DNA from: Clytia hemisphaerica
Lineage: Eukaryota; Cnidaria; Hydrozoa; Leptothecata; Clytiidae
Assembly (NCBI GenBank): GCA_902728285.1
Contig: CACVBU010001193.1
Coordinates: 496,001 to 560,000 of the forward strand
DNA length: 64,000 bases
Reading direction: 5' to 3'
Within the stretch, counting starts at the first letter, position 1; every line of letters starts with the position of its first letter. The notes under the pieces were generated by a model. It was not told the DNA's origin and did not search any database. It was given only the letters and a program-made list of their open reading frames with translations. The position numbers and the translations under genes are program-made. Shown here one piece after another: positions 45,601 to 56,650 of the stretch.

Positions 45601-48600
45601 AATTTAATGGAACAGTCCATTACGCAAAATATTTCTAAATGGATCAGTCTAGATTTAGGCTACAGAGGGGTAAGAACCCCCTAGCTTTATTTCATCCCCC
45701 TATAGCTATATCCATACCCCATCTTAATGAAACCTTACCCTCCTTTTTATGCAGAAAATCTGAGCAATATAAAAATATAATTAGCGTTTTTTAATAACAT
45801 GATACACTTTTGTATTTTGATGGTACATATTTTTACTTGAAAACAGACCGTGACAATTTGTATATGATTGAGTTGATCAACATTTCCAGCCCCCCCCATT
45901 CTTATTTGATCCCCACCTGGTACCCCCCCCCTACAAAGGCTCCCAAATTTTTTGGCACCCCCTATTAAAAAAGTGGGGGTGCAATCTATGAATTTATAAC
46001 ATGAAGCAAATCACTTCAAAAATTAATTTTCAGTTTAAAATTTTTAAAATCGTTCAAAGTCTTTATTTTCAAGTAACATCCGAATCAGCTTAGTCAGCCC
46101 TTTTGTGATGTAATAATGAAAAATTAATTTTTGTAGAAGGATCCCATAAATAAAAATTACATACTGGTCCATCATGAATAGTTGGTGAAGTTGGATTACT
46201 TAAAGTACGAGAGGAAGAATGTCTGTCGGAATTGATGCCTTGCGCGTGGGAAGTGGTTGAAGCTTGTGTTATGGTACTGGCATAAAAAGCACTTGCAGTT
46301 GTGAACGGATATCCAATGGGCGGTGCAGGTGGAGGAGGTACACCATTTTGAGGAGATGGCCAATACTGATAAAAAAATAGTTGTTATCATTATCAAAATC
46401 TAAAAAGAGATTATATCAATATCGTTAACATTGGCTAACCTAGACTTGTTGGATTGTCGATTTTGTCGTCCCTTAAAAACCTTGCTCCTGCTCACAATCT
46501 TAACATATGTCTAGCTGTCAATCTAAAAATCTAAACTTTGGTTCGTGAATCAGGGGGGGTCATCATGGACATCATGATGTTTAGTGACGTGGTGGTATAC
46601 CCAAAAAACTTAAACCACGGGGTACCTAAATACCAAAAAGTTGGTATCCAGACTAAAATTTGAGAATTTATTTAGTAAATCTTTTCATTTTTCGTGTTTT
46701 TTTTTCAGAATTTTTTGGGTGTTCCTAAAAGGTAGGGTACCCGAATTGGGCTACTTATTGGGGTACCCATTTTATTTACAACAGACCAGAATTAAATAAC
46801 GGAAAATTTGTGTAGGAAAGTCATCTGCTAGGCCATGAGTTAAGAATCTGAAAAATAATTCAATTACTATTGCATGATGCAGAAGATATTCAAAGATACA
46901 TGTTACCATGTGGTCAAAGCACATGGTGTATGAAATAGAGCTTTGTGACAGGGTATATGGGTAGCAACTTCAAATTTAATAACATTACTCAGATTATTGA
47001 AGTAAGTCAATATGTTCTTGTGTACATAATAAATTAAAACACAAAAGATCGAAAAGAGAGGATAAAAGATCAAAATGATCAAATTGCAAACTGATAACTT
47101 TTAACACCAAATTTAGAGACTCTTATAAAATTAAAATTAAAATAAAAGGAAATTATATTTTCGCGACATCCTTCATTTTATCGAACAGAACATATTACAT
47201 TGTTCTGCGTTTTTCAGAAATATTATTCTGGTCTCTATTTTTTCGAGTATATGAAGAAGGAAGACAACATGGTCTCTGACCATGGCATGATAAAAAATTG
47301 TAGATTTCAGTACCTTTGGGAAAATAACTATTGCGACCTAAGTTTTATGGCAGTCTTAAATCTGATTTTTGTAAATGATCAATCGAAGGTTTTAGTATCA
47401 TTTTATCATGAACTAAGCATCAGTTTGTAAAATTTAGGACAAAAAGGGGTACCCCAATAAGTAGCCCAATTGGGCTACTTCCTACCTTTTAGGAACACCC
47501 GAATTTTTGCAATTTTTCAACATTCACTTTTTCAAAGATCCAAAAAGTATTACATTTTGTGGGCTCAAATTGAGTTCTCTCTTGACCGCTGGCTCCAGCA
47601 ATTTGGATGGATGTAACTGTTTCCAGATACTATCTGTGAAGAAGTTAGGTTGGCCATTGCTTGAAGTGCCTTGTCTTTTGATTGAGAGTCCTGAAAAATA
47701 CAGTTTTCAGATTTGATTTTACATTGAATTGTATAGAGCATTTACTATCAACTGTCAACCACCACAAAAAGTGGCACCTAATCTAAAAAACTGGAAAATT
47801 TTCTGCCAAAACTTAATAATGCAAAAAAAGGAATTAGTTATTTAAAATTCATTCAAACTGGCTTGAACAAGATGAGGTGACCAAAATCCTTTTGGAAAGA
47901 CGAGCCTTGATATAAATGAATGATAATGGATGAATTTTGAGATAAATATAAAATTTCTGGCACTGATTTAATAAATAAATTACATGCTTTAAACCTACTT
48001 GTATGTCCCTGGCCTTACGGCGAGCAAGAACTTGAATATGGCTTGAAACCTAATAAAAAGAAAGGAGATGAGAACTTTGAGTTTAAAAAAGCATGGTTTG
48101 AAAGAGTAGAACAGAGTTACTATATTGGCAAAAGTTTTAATTTCTCCAGGTTCTATAAAAACATGTGAAGAAACTTGGCAGAACTTTTAAAAGTATTGCC
48201 ATATATTGAAAAAATCGCTAGGCAAACAAATCTAAATTTTTGAAATACCTACCACCAGATGGAGTTTTATTAGTTAGGGTTGGAGGGAAATTGGCCCTTT
48301 TTTCAAACGAAGTGGCAGAATTCAACGAAAATTTTGAAGAACTTTCAGAAGTTTGATCATGTAAATTCGTTTGTAAGGCTGTCTTTTGGGAACTTCCTCG
48401 ACATTACATAGCATGAATGTAAGCAAAGTTCACTTATTAAGGCCTTCAAACAATACCTTACCCCATTCTTGGAAATCTTAAGTAAAATTTTCTGTACATG
48501 TGAAAAAAGCCCTCTACCTTAACTTAGGGAACTAATTTCTTGCGGAACTTATTTTCGCGATGTGAGGGTACTAAATTGGCACAATTTGCGGAACTAAATC

Positions 48601-51600
48601 TTCACGATTGACACCCACTTTTTGCATATTCCTAGAAGTTTTTAGCATTTTTAGAAAAAATTGCACTTTAGACACTCAAAATCGCGAAAACTAGTTAGTT
48701 CCCACGAAAATTAGTTCTCTTAACTCTTAAGCATGAACATTTAAACGACTGGACATTCATCTCCTTTGTATTTTCGAAGATAACACTGCTAGCTTCGTTC
48801 CCACCTCGTTAAAGTCATAAAATGTAACAATAAGTTTTGATGATATACCTCTTGGGAATACCTCGCTTACAATGCCTAAACTTCAACAAAAGTTTCTGCT
48901 GTTCTACTCTTCTCAAGTCATTTATCTCTATCATAACAAAGATAACAGAGGCAAAATCATCGTCCAGCTTGTCAAGATTAATTACTATCTAATATCTTTA
49001 AATTTGGACCCAAAAATTTTAGAGAGTATGGGATTCAAATTATGATAATCTTATGACACAGGCTCTCAACTTTGGCATATTATTTTTTTCATATCATAAA
49101 AAAAGTTATTGGAGTGACAAAAGTGATTAAAAAATATACATGCAGTTGAAATTCAGCATTTCTGCGTTGAAAAATGTTGAAAAAATATACTGCAAACTCA
49201 TGAAAATATTTAGAATAATTCTTTTGTGAATTACAGTTAATGTTTAAGCTTTATCAATCCTTTTACCTAAGTAATTTTAAGAAACAAAATTGTGACGGAA
49301 TATTGTCTGATTTTTTATACCAATTTTGAAATACAGGCGGCAACTACGCTTGCTTCAAAGACACAATAGAAGATAGACATCCAGTCTTTTATATGTTCAT
49401 GTCTTAAGGTAGTTGGAGATGGAAAATTGGGCAATTTTAGTGCAGAAAAACTGAATTCAGCAAAAAAGTTTCGCAGAATTTCGGAATTGGCAAAAAATAT
49501 TCAAAATTGGAGATAAGGAGTAAAAATCCAGTTGACATCTTAAAGAATTGAGTTAAAAAACCTTGGGATGGACACTTTTGAAAGTCGGGGGATGCCAAGA
49601 TAGAAATGGGATTGAGCCCCTTTCCATACTCTACTCCACCACTATGTGGTGGACACATAGATAGATTTTGACCTTTCAACAAGTTACAGATCATTAAAAT
49701 ACTTGCAGAAGGATATTGTTGACAATAACAAGTGTTTTCTTTGTGTTTTACAGTAGTTAAAGCACTGTCAGCACTGATCCTTGAACCGGTTAGTGTAAAA
49801 CGCAGGTCACAGGTCACAGGTCATGGGTCACAGGTCATACAAATTACAGACCGGAAAACTGTAACGCACTCTTAACATACAACTCATAACATAAGCTCCT
49901 GAAAATATTATATGTAATGCAAATGTAATATCAAAATATGTTATTTAGGAGACTTAAATGACAAATCATCAACCCCAAATATTGACAACAAATGACACTT
50001 AAATTATGTAAATAATGATGTTATCTCAAAAGTATGAGGTTTTTTACACCAATTAACAATAAAATATTCTTCATGCATAATAGGATGCTGACATTGCAAG
50101 TGGATATAGATTGACAGGTTTTGAAAACAAGAAATACTCCAAGAGAGCTGATTTAGAGAGATGAAAATAGTGACGTCATTTTATCAAAAATACAAAGCAG
50201 GGGATAAAAATGTTGAAACATTTATAAAATATACTCTCATTGACACTATTTTCATCAATTCTTGTTATCATACCCAAGGTGATGCAGGAGATAAAATGAG
50301 ATATAACATAGTGATTGTGAAATAGCTATTTTCCTGATAGGGGGCTGTTTAAAGCAAAGGTGAGATCGATATTCAAATATTTCTTTATTCTTTTTATATA
50401 ACATACGTAACATGCGTATAACATTGAAAAGATATTTTGTTTACATGTGTGATATAGATGTAATATATAATACAAGTATTACAGGTCCGTGTTATACACG
50501 GCATAAAACGCAAAATCACGTGGTAAGCACTTGGGTAGATTTTTAGCTTTAAAATAGTTCTAGATCAATAAAATACCTTTGGAATTATATTTTTGACATT
50601 AACAACTGTTTTTCAAACATTTTCTTTGTGTTTTACAGTAATTGAAGCTGACCTGTCAACACTGACCCGTGACCTGTGACCTGTGACCTGTGTTTTACAC
50701 TAACAGTCCTTGAACTGTTGACCTGTGACTTACATATATAACTAACTGCTTGTTAATTAATTAATGATGAATATTGCAAATTCTGGCTATTTTGAAATCA
50801 ATCATGGCTAAAAATTATCTGTGTTTTCTTACATACCTGCTTTCGACTTCTGGTTTTGCCCGTCCTAAGTTTGATATATCGTGCAATAAGTTCATTACGT
50901 CCTAAAAGATAATATAACATTTCTCAATTAAAAACTTGGTCAGGCATCAAGATAAGGGATAGAAAGTGCATCGCAATTTTTTGGTAAGCATAATTAGGCA
51001 TCCTAAAATGGATCACTTTTCAACTTTTAGCTTGTAAGTAATCCAAAAACGCATCGCAAATTGCAAAATGTGATACATTAATTTGATCCCTGTTGGTTAA
51101 GCTAAAACCAAGCAGAATATTCGAATCAAAATTAGGCTTGAGAAAATTAGAAAAAAATTAACAAAGTAATTTCACGCAAACTTACAATCAAAGGTTTTGA
51201 TCTAAATATAGAAAATGTTCTATCTAATATACAATATGCATAAAAAGATTCGAAAGAGTATCAACAATATAGAGGCACCTTGGTGTGAGAAATGTGTCTT
51301 TATTAAATATATTTTATACTTTCAAAAACATTTTCTAATCTTGTTGCAATTGTTTTTACATACGTCTGTGCATACTAATGCTGAGATAGTGCACATACAT
51401 GAGTGTTTCTGAAATATTGCCGGCTCAGTATTGTCAGACCTTTCAATCAAAGCATAACCTTTACTGTAAATGGACACAGTACTTGCGAAATTTGTAAACA
51501 AACTGTATGCAGCGGATACAAAATCAAAACAAATGTCACATGTCAAAATAAAAAATCAAACCAAATATGGCTAATTTTGATTGTTCAATTGTTTTACAAG

Positions 51601-54600
51601 TTTGTTTTGGACATGTGATTTTTAAATTGTTCTCTTTAATGACATGTGGTTCGCGCAATGTTTACATTTTACTACTTTTATGTCCCTTTAATTTACAGGA
51701 ATTATTTTTGTGAATCAGCCTTTTCAACTATTTTGAGTGAATTCAACAAATTGCCAACAAATTTATTACCAGTGTTATATCACTGGTTTGTGTAAATCTC
51801 AGGTTACAGGTTACAGGTCAGTGATGACAGGTTGACTCTAATCAATGTCATTGCAGAGGAAAATGTTTGGAAAACACAAGAATTATCAAAAACATAATTC
51901 TCAAGCAATTTCATTCATATAAAACCATTTCACACATCAAAATTTAACCATGTGCTTTTATCGATCTTTCGCAGTTTGCGCCGTGTATAACGCAGACCAG
52001 AAAATATTTGAAACCATATTATACGTATAACAGGTATATTACATATTGTAATGTTTTTAATGTAATATGATGGTTACATATATTAAAACACATCGCTCTA
52101 AAACTACCTTCTCAGAGAACTCACGAGCTTCTGATTGGTGTAATTTTATATCCAGCCATAATTGTTATCATCACATTTGGTATGCTGAATATTTTTGGTG
52201 TTTTTCTCTTGTAAGACATGATATTTTGTGATTCTATCAATATTTTTGTCAAAAATTGTCATTAAGTCATTAAAATAACAATTGAATGATTAATTAGTTT
52301 CATTCTTCTAAAACCAATCTCTTAGGGACCTCACAAGCTTCTGATTGGTTCCGTTTTATATCCATTCACACAAACATCACATTCTGTATTCTGTCGTGTT
52401 TTTGTCTTTTCTTGTATAAGATTTTATGATTCTGTTAATATTTTTGTCAAAAATTGTCATTAAGACATTAAAATAATAACTGAATAATTAATTAGTTCCA
52501 TCCTTCTAAAACCACTCTCTTAGGGACCTTGCAAGCTTCTGTTTGGTGCCATTTTTTATCCATTCACACCATCCACATCACATTTTGCATCATAAATATT
52601 TTTCGTGCTTTTGTCTTGTTAGGCATCATATTTTATGATTTTGTCATTATTTTTGTAAGTAAGTGTCACTATGTTGTTATTCTATTCAATTGTCATTTTA
52701 TAATAACTAAAATTACTTTTTTGTAATTTAATGCGTTATGTATTGATGTTATATGTTATGATCTTATTATCTTTTTTCCGGTCTGCACTTTGTTGACCTG
52801 TAACCTGTAAGCTGTAACCTGTAACCTCCGACCTGTAACCTGCGGTTTACACAAACCGTTATATTACTGATTTCAGCTAGAAATCTACATCTATCATTCA
52901 ATTTAAATTTCAGTAGCAAAAGGTCTTAGGTCCATTATCGGTACATCATTTGAGATGTGTACTATCTATTTATCAAATATTTAAGTAACATCAGGCCTGA
53001 AGGCTCATTTTCTGTACTGTGTACCGGGAGTCCCAGAAAAAGTAGTAAAGTAAATGAAGTGAATTTTCTTGAGTTCTATGAACAAAGAATCAATATTTTT
53101 GCATTGGAAAGAGGAAGGATAAACTCAAATTATGAGAAGTCATTCGTCAAATCAGGTCAACTAGATCAAAAGTTATGGTCTAAATGCAAAAACATTACTT
53201 TTCAAAAAAGTTGAAAAAAGGCCAATAAATTAATTGTAAGGCATGGACAAAGAAAGGAAAAGAAAAGGAAAAAAAAAGGTAGCCTGTTTGATTATGACGA
53301 GCGAGTTCGAAGGTGCGGAAGTGTGCAAGCTTGTCAGCATTTACCTTCATTATAAGTTAAGCGAAACGTACAACATAAAGAACTTTGATATTTATCGTGA
53401 TGATGGACTTTCAGTTTTCTAATGAAAACAAGAATAGCCAAAGTTTCCTACAATGGTTTCCTCAAAACCACAGGATGTCTTATCAGGAGTCCCTCAAGGA
53501 AGTGTCCTTGGTCCTTTGATCTTACTTATACTCATTGGCGATATTGACAAAGATCTCTTAAACAGCTTTGTGAAGTCCTTTGCTGATGACACCCGTGCAA
53601 CAAAACAAGTCAAGACAATTGAAGATGTTGCCTTACTGCAATCTGACTTAGAGAAAATTTACAAATGGACAGACAACAATAATATGAAACTTAACGACAT
53701 AAAATTTGAACTGTTGAGATATGGTCAAAATCAATTTATCAAGGACCAAAAAAACTATACATCACCATCAGGCAATATCATTGAAAGCAAAAATGTTATA
53801 AAAGATTTGGGAATCCTGATAAGTAACGATTGCTTGTTTTAAAGAACAAGTAATTTCAACCATTCAAAAAGCAAAAAGTTTAACTTCATGGATACTGCAA
53901 ACGTTTTCATCACGGTCATCCGTTCTATGGAGTCCAAATACTGTTGGTCTCTTTCAGAGAGACATTCAAAAATCCTTTCTAAGAAGGATAAAAGGCACCT
54001 CAAACAATTAACGGGAGTGTCTCAAGCAATCCAAAATCTATTCCCTTCAAAGAAGAAGGGAACGCTATCGCATCATCTATGTTTGCTCTTTCACGAGATA
54101 ATTACACCCGTCTCCTGATTAAGAAACGTGAACCTCCTGATTAGGAGACGGGTCTCCTAATCAGGAGGTGTCTCCTAATAAGGCGACTGTTCCTGACTGA
54201 CAAAGTGATGAGGGAAATAGCTGCTGAACAAGGAATTCGACATTTTGGAGGTTTACGCAGTGAAGCGATAGGTGGGTTTCCTGTCTAGAAAGTTGTTTGC
54301 TGCAAACAATAAATTCTCGAATTTTTTTGTCAATGTAAAAAAGACTTTAATTTTTTTTGTAAAATCAGTCCGAAAAGCAACCAAAAAATAGGTGGTCTCC
54401 ATGACAAATTGTCCCAAAGACTTTTACTACCAGGGTAGTAAAATACTTCTTCCAAGAGTCTGGGTGGTGGTATGTAAAAATTCGTAAAGATCCTTTTACT
54501 ACTCATATATGTCTGAGATTTTACTACCGACCCCCCCCCTGTTTGAAACTGCAATTGGTTGAAATGCAATCTGATGCAATGGCTAGAAAATGTAAGTAGC

Positions 54601-55447
54601 TAATACCATGTAAAATTCCACTGGGTAAATGGTTTTTTTTCTTAAATATTTGGAGAATATTTTACATAAGATACCGTGAATTCGGGTAACTCAAATGACT
54701 GACCAATCAAAGCAGCAAAATTTCAAAACAAATGAACTACGCAGCTCCGCTCACAGCTCTACTCTACCATTTTTGTTTTGATTTGAGTTTGTATTTAAGG
54801 TACATTTTCTATTTAAAGGTCAAATTAGCATGTTTTGCCTATGTTTTGCACATTTAAAATGGGTTAGTTACACCCCAGGCAATTGCAAAGATATGCCAGA
54901 CTGTCCTAGGTGGGTTATGTGATTCAACCCCACCAAAAGCTAAAAAAATATTTGTGTAAAATTTTCTAAAGTGAGTAAACAAAATGAGAATACACACAAT
55001 AAATCAAGGTTTTATAAGTTCATTTATATATGAAGAATTCCTTAAAAGCCAAGCATAACTTAATACAAAAAAAATAAAATGGATCAAATTCCTTTTGTTT
55101 TTATAACCACTTGCAAGTTTTGAAAGAATTTGACAAAACTTAGTACAATGCAAGGAATCTAACTGTCATAAAGACTTTTAATTGCTCCTACTAATTCAAA
55201 AATATTTCAGTTATTAAGATTACATTTATCAAATACTTGTCTTGTCTTCTTTTTTAAGAAGACATGAAAAAAAGATTATAGAAGAAAAACACTAAAATAA
55301 CAAAATCGTTGTGACTCACTTACCGTACATTTTCCCTTCGTCTGACAGTATAATTTTTCTTCTACCACATGGTGGGTAGATTGCTAATGCTTCTTGAAAA
55401 CTTTGTTCTATGTCTGGACTCCAAACACCCTCAGCATCAGAAGCCAT
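42637..55447 (-). CDS. TEAD: TEAD/Scalloped transcription factor (Hippo pathway)
   Basis: Ten coding exons: 55447-55324, 50901-50837, 48049-47999, 47690-47631, 46365-46165, 44956-44813, 44701-44531, 44349-44291, 43639-43405 and 42750-42637. The total is 1224 bases, giving 407 aa (human TEAD1 about 426). TEAD binds MCAT/GGAATG sites and recruits YAP/TAZ in the nucleus. The TEA DNA-binding domain spans residues ~7-80 ([54 protein letters not shown]). A Pro/Ser/Thr-rich linker covers ~101-185. The YAP-binding domain runs from ~186 ([37 protein letters not shown]). Cys340 in MCEYMINF matches the palmitoylated cysteine. The C-terminus ends HNVFKLVKD, with Phe402 where human has Tyr. The end of exon 4 (GTATCT donor) was chosen by phase and is the least certain junction. 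Confidence 0.96.
43040..43200 (+). repeat. Interspersed repeat R1, copy 2
   Basis: Shares 'aggctatat.tca.gcc', 'ttggaccatt.ttgaact' and 'ttggatcctaagatcc' with the complement of 1132-1290. It lies in the last TEAD intron. Confidence 0.6.
43729..44106. repeat. G-rich 'GTTGGGGGGA' repeats in TEAD intron
   Basis: Words of the form TTGTTGGGGGGAGCCTAG recur five or six times in two clusters (43745-43815 and 44020-44095), separated by AT-rich sequence. No termini or ORF are evident. Confidence 0.5.
45039..45270. mobile_element. TTAA MITE (AGGGACAT ends), copy 1
   Basis: TTAA-AGGGACAT at the left and ATGTCCCT-TTAA at the right bound 232 bases. The interior (GCGCGAACCACGTGTCATTA; GTATCCGCTGCATACAGTTT) is shared with 51467-51691 (inverted) and 58077-58359. 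The TTAA target fits a piggyBac- or Kolobok-mobilised MITE. It lies in TEAD intron 5. Confidence 0.85.
45320..45415 (+). repeat. 19-bp tandem repeat
   Basis: Four nearly perfect units of TTCCAGGGGTATAAAGTAC, a fifth partial unit, and a decayed one near 45441. It lies in TEAD intron 5. Confidence 0.9.
46717..47500. mobile_element. Inverted-repeat element with 8-9 bp duplication in TEAD intron 4
   Basis: Termini GGGTGTTCCTAAAAGGTAGG match in inverted form over about 50 bases, including AATTGGGCTACTTATTGGGG. They are flanked by GAATTTTTT (46708-46716) and GAATTTTTG (47501-47509). It is 784 bases with no transposase. Mutator-like or hAT-like size of duplication. Confidence 0.8.
48519..48730. mobile_element. 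TTAA MITE of a second type
   Basis: TTAA boundaries with inverted ends sharing GAACTAATTT and TTTTCGCGA. It is 212 bases and lies in TEAD intron 2. The ends are imperfect (an extra GAGTTAA on the right), so the copy is old. Confidence 0.6.
49787..50706. mobile_element. Foldback element with AGGTCA arrays, copy 1 (TEAD intron 2)
   Basis: Termini CGGTTAGTGTAAAAC (left) and the complement of CTGTTAGTGTAAAAC (right) are flanked by perfect TCCTTGAAC duplications (49778-49786, 50707-50715). Just inside both ends lies an array of the 7-mer CAGGTCA (left 49802-49840, right 50655-50690), that is AGGTCA half-sites spaced by one base. It is 920 bases and non-coding. It is closely related in design to 51784-52858. 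Mutator-like. Confidence 0.85.
51467..51691. mobile_element. TTAA MITE (AGGGACAT family), copy 2, inverted
   Basis: The right end ATGTCCCT-TTAA (51680-51691) is intact and the left end has decayed (TAAATGGACACAGTACTTGC). The interior is the inverse of 45039-45270. It lies in TEAD intron 1. Confidence 0.8.
51784..52858. mobile_element. Foldback element with GACCTGT-type arrays, copy 2 (TEAD intron 1)
   Basis: Termini TGGTTTGTGTAAA and the complement of CGGTTTGTGTAAAC are flanked by TTATATCAC and TTATATTAC (51775-51783, 52859-52867). Subterminal arrays of CAGGTTA/CAGGTCA occur at 51798-51830 and 52795-52850. The centre repeats an ATGATT-ATTAGTT / 'ctctTaGGGACCT.GCAAGCTTCTG' block about three times (52115, 52320, 52515; period ~195). 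It is 1075 bases and non-coding. Confidence 0.8.
53417..54110 (+). pseudogene. LINE reverse-transcriptase relic (CR1/Jockey-like)
   Basis: It contains [16 protein letters not shown], then [10 protein letters not shown] (the FADD active site is intact), [18 protein letters not shown] and KDLGILIS. After a stop and frame change comes [17 protein letters not shown], and after another stop [15 protein letters not shown], the typical end of CR1/L2-type ORF2. At least two stops and two frame changes are present, and the RT N-terminal fingers are missing. It lies in TEAD intron 1, antisense to TEAD. Confidence 0.85.
54133..54168. repeat. Perfect 17-bp palindrome with 2-base loop
   Basis: CCTCCTGATTAGGAGAC, then GG, then GTCTCCTAATCAGGAGG. 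Further copies of 'gtctcctgatta' (54109) and 'tgtctcctaataagg' (54169) flank it, giving a cruciform-prone cluster right after the LINE relic. Confidence 0.85.
54690..54795 (+). repeat. Interspersed repeat R3, copy 2
   Basis: Same strand and about 90% similar by eye to 34740-34860 ('caaatgactgaccaatcaaa', 'aactacgcagctccgct'). It lies in TEAD intron 1. Confidence 0.6.
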
Positions 55448-55478
55448 GGATTCAGGGTCAGTACTTGCTGATACTCTT

Positions 55479-55532
55479 TCATTTCTGGTTGAGATCTCTA
55501 ACTGAATGTTCTCTCAATTTATCATCCGCCAT
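55479..55532 (-). promoter_or_regulatory. Upstream ORF in TEAD 5' leader
   Basis: ATG at 55532 in a strong context (A at -3, G at +4) opens a 17-codon ORF ([17 protein letters not shown]) that stops at 55479, 31 bases before the TEAD ATG. The TEAD ATG itself has a weak context (T at -3). If this segment is in the mature leader, the uORF would limit TEAD translation. Whether it is exonic is inferred from continuity with exon 1. Confidence 0.5.
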
Positions 55533-56650
55533 GTTTTGTGATCAGATTTTGGTTCGATTTTAGACTTTGTTTATGGTTGTTAAAGATTCATCTACAGTAC
55601 ATTTACTAAAATTGCTACTTTTTTTCTATGGAAAGGAGAGAGAAATCGTGTGAACAGCATTAAAAATTCATGAACATCAATGTAGAAATTCTAAAAAGTA
55701 GAGTCTTTCGATTAAATATACTAAAAAAGTAGGAATCAAGGAACCGATGTCTTTTTTAGAAAGGTTTTAGAAAATAACATATTTTTTAGGACGCATTGAC
55801 AGTTCTATACCCGTTGTAAAATGAAGAAATAACATACCATATTTTATTATAAGAAGAATTCCAAATGTTTGAAACGTACAGAAATATTTCAAAAATCTTT
55901 GCTTGAAAAGTTTACTTTTGTTTTCGCAAAGAATGTGAACTATTTCTATCAAGAATGATCGGCGCGCCCAAAATGAACACGAAAACATTATGATAAAACC
56001 AATATGTCCTTGGCCGAACTTCCGAAAGTCAAATGCCTACAGACTCTATGTGATTTATTTAAGTACGTTTGGCCAAAATGCAAACATTTAAAACAAAAGG
56101 ATTATCAATTCAAGATACAGCGAATAACATCATCTATTTTTAAAAACATCACGACACTCTCCGTCGTGAAAGTTAAAAAGTTTTAATTATTGTAATCAGA
56201 GAAGAGAGACTCTCCTCCGTGTTTAGCACACGCTTTTTTAAAGAGAATATTACAACAAGTTAAGAACATTTCGAAAACAGCCAAATCTTGAAAATTTTTG
56301 AAAGTGGTTAGATTTTCCCAATTTTACACCTACAATGCACTTTGGAAAGCAGCTTAGCTTGGGGAAAAGGGATCCTGGCCCCACGTCGTCACGTACGGTA
56401 GGTCGCTCAGGAGTGCCCCGCCCCCCATGCAACCCGCTTTGGATGTTGTTCTTATGAAAAAAAACGTGTACTAGCTTTTGTAGTCTGGATCCCGGATCCC
56501 TTTTCTCTCTATTCAAAAAAAATTTTCGCCCTGGAAGTTACAGTTACAGTATTTAAATTCCGGTTAAATTCTACCCGACAAGAGGTACGGTTTTTAGTCC
56601 CGCTAAAGGATCCGATAGTCGAAAGTCGGGCGGCAAATACCCCTCAGCTC
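55533..56650. other. TEAD upstream region
   Basis: Presumed promoter side of TEAD. It holds a GGCGCGCCC word at 55960 and a GC-rich patch at 56370-56500 bordered by GGGATCCTGG and GGATCCCGGATCCC. No TATA box can be assigned with confidence, and no gene is seen on the plus strand. Confidence 0.4.

Noticed and set aside
51800-52860. Telomere-like or centromere satellite (GACCTGT/GTAACCT runs)
   Set aside because: The runs are short and confined to the two ends of an element with a target duplication, so they are subterminal repeats of a transposon.
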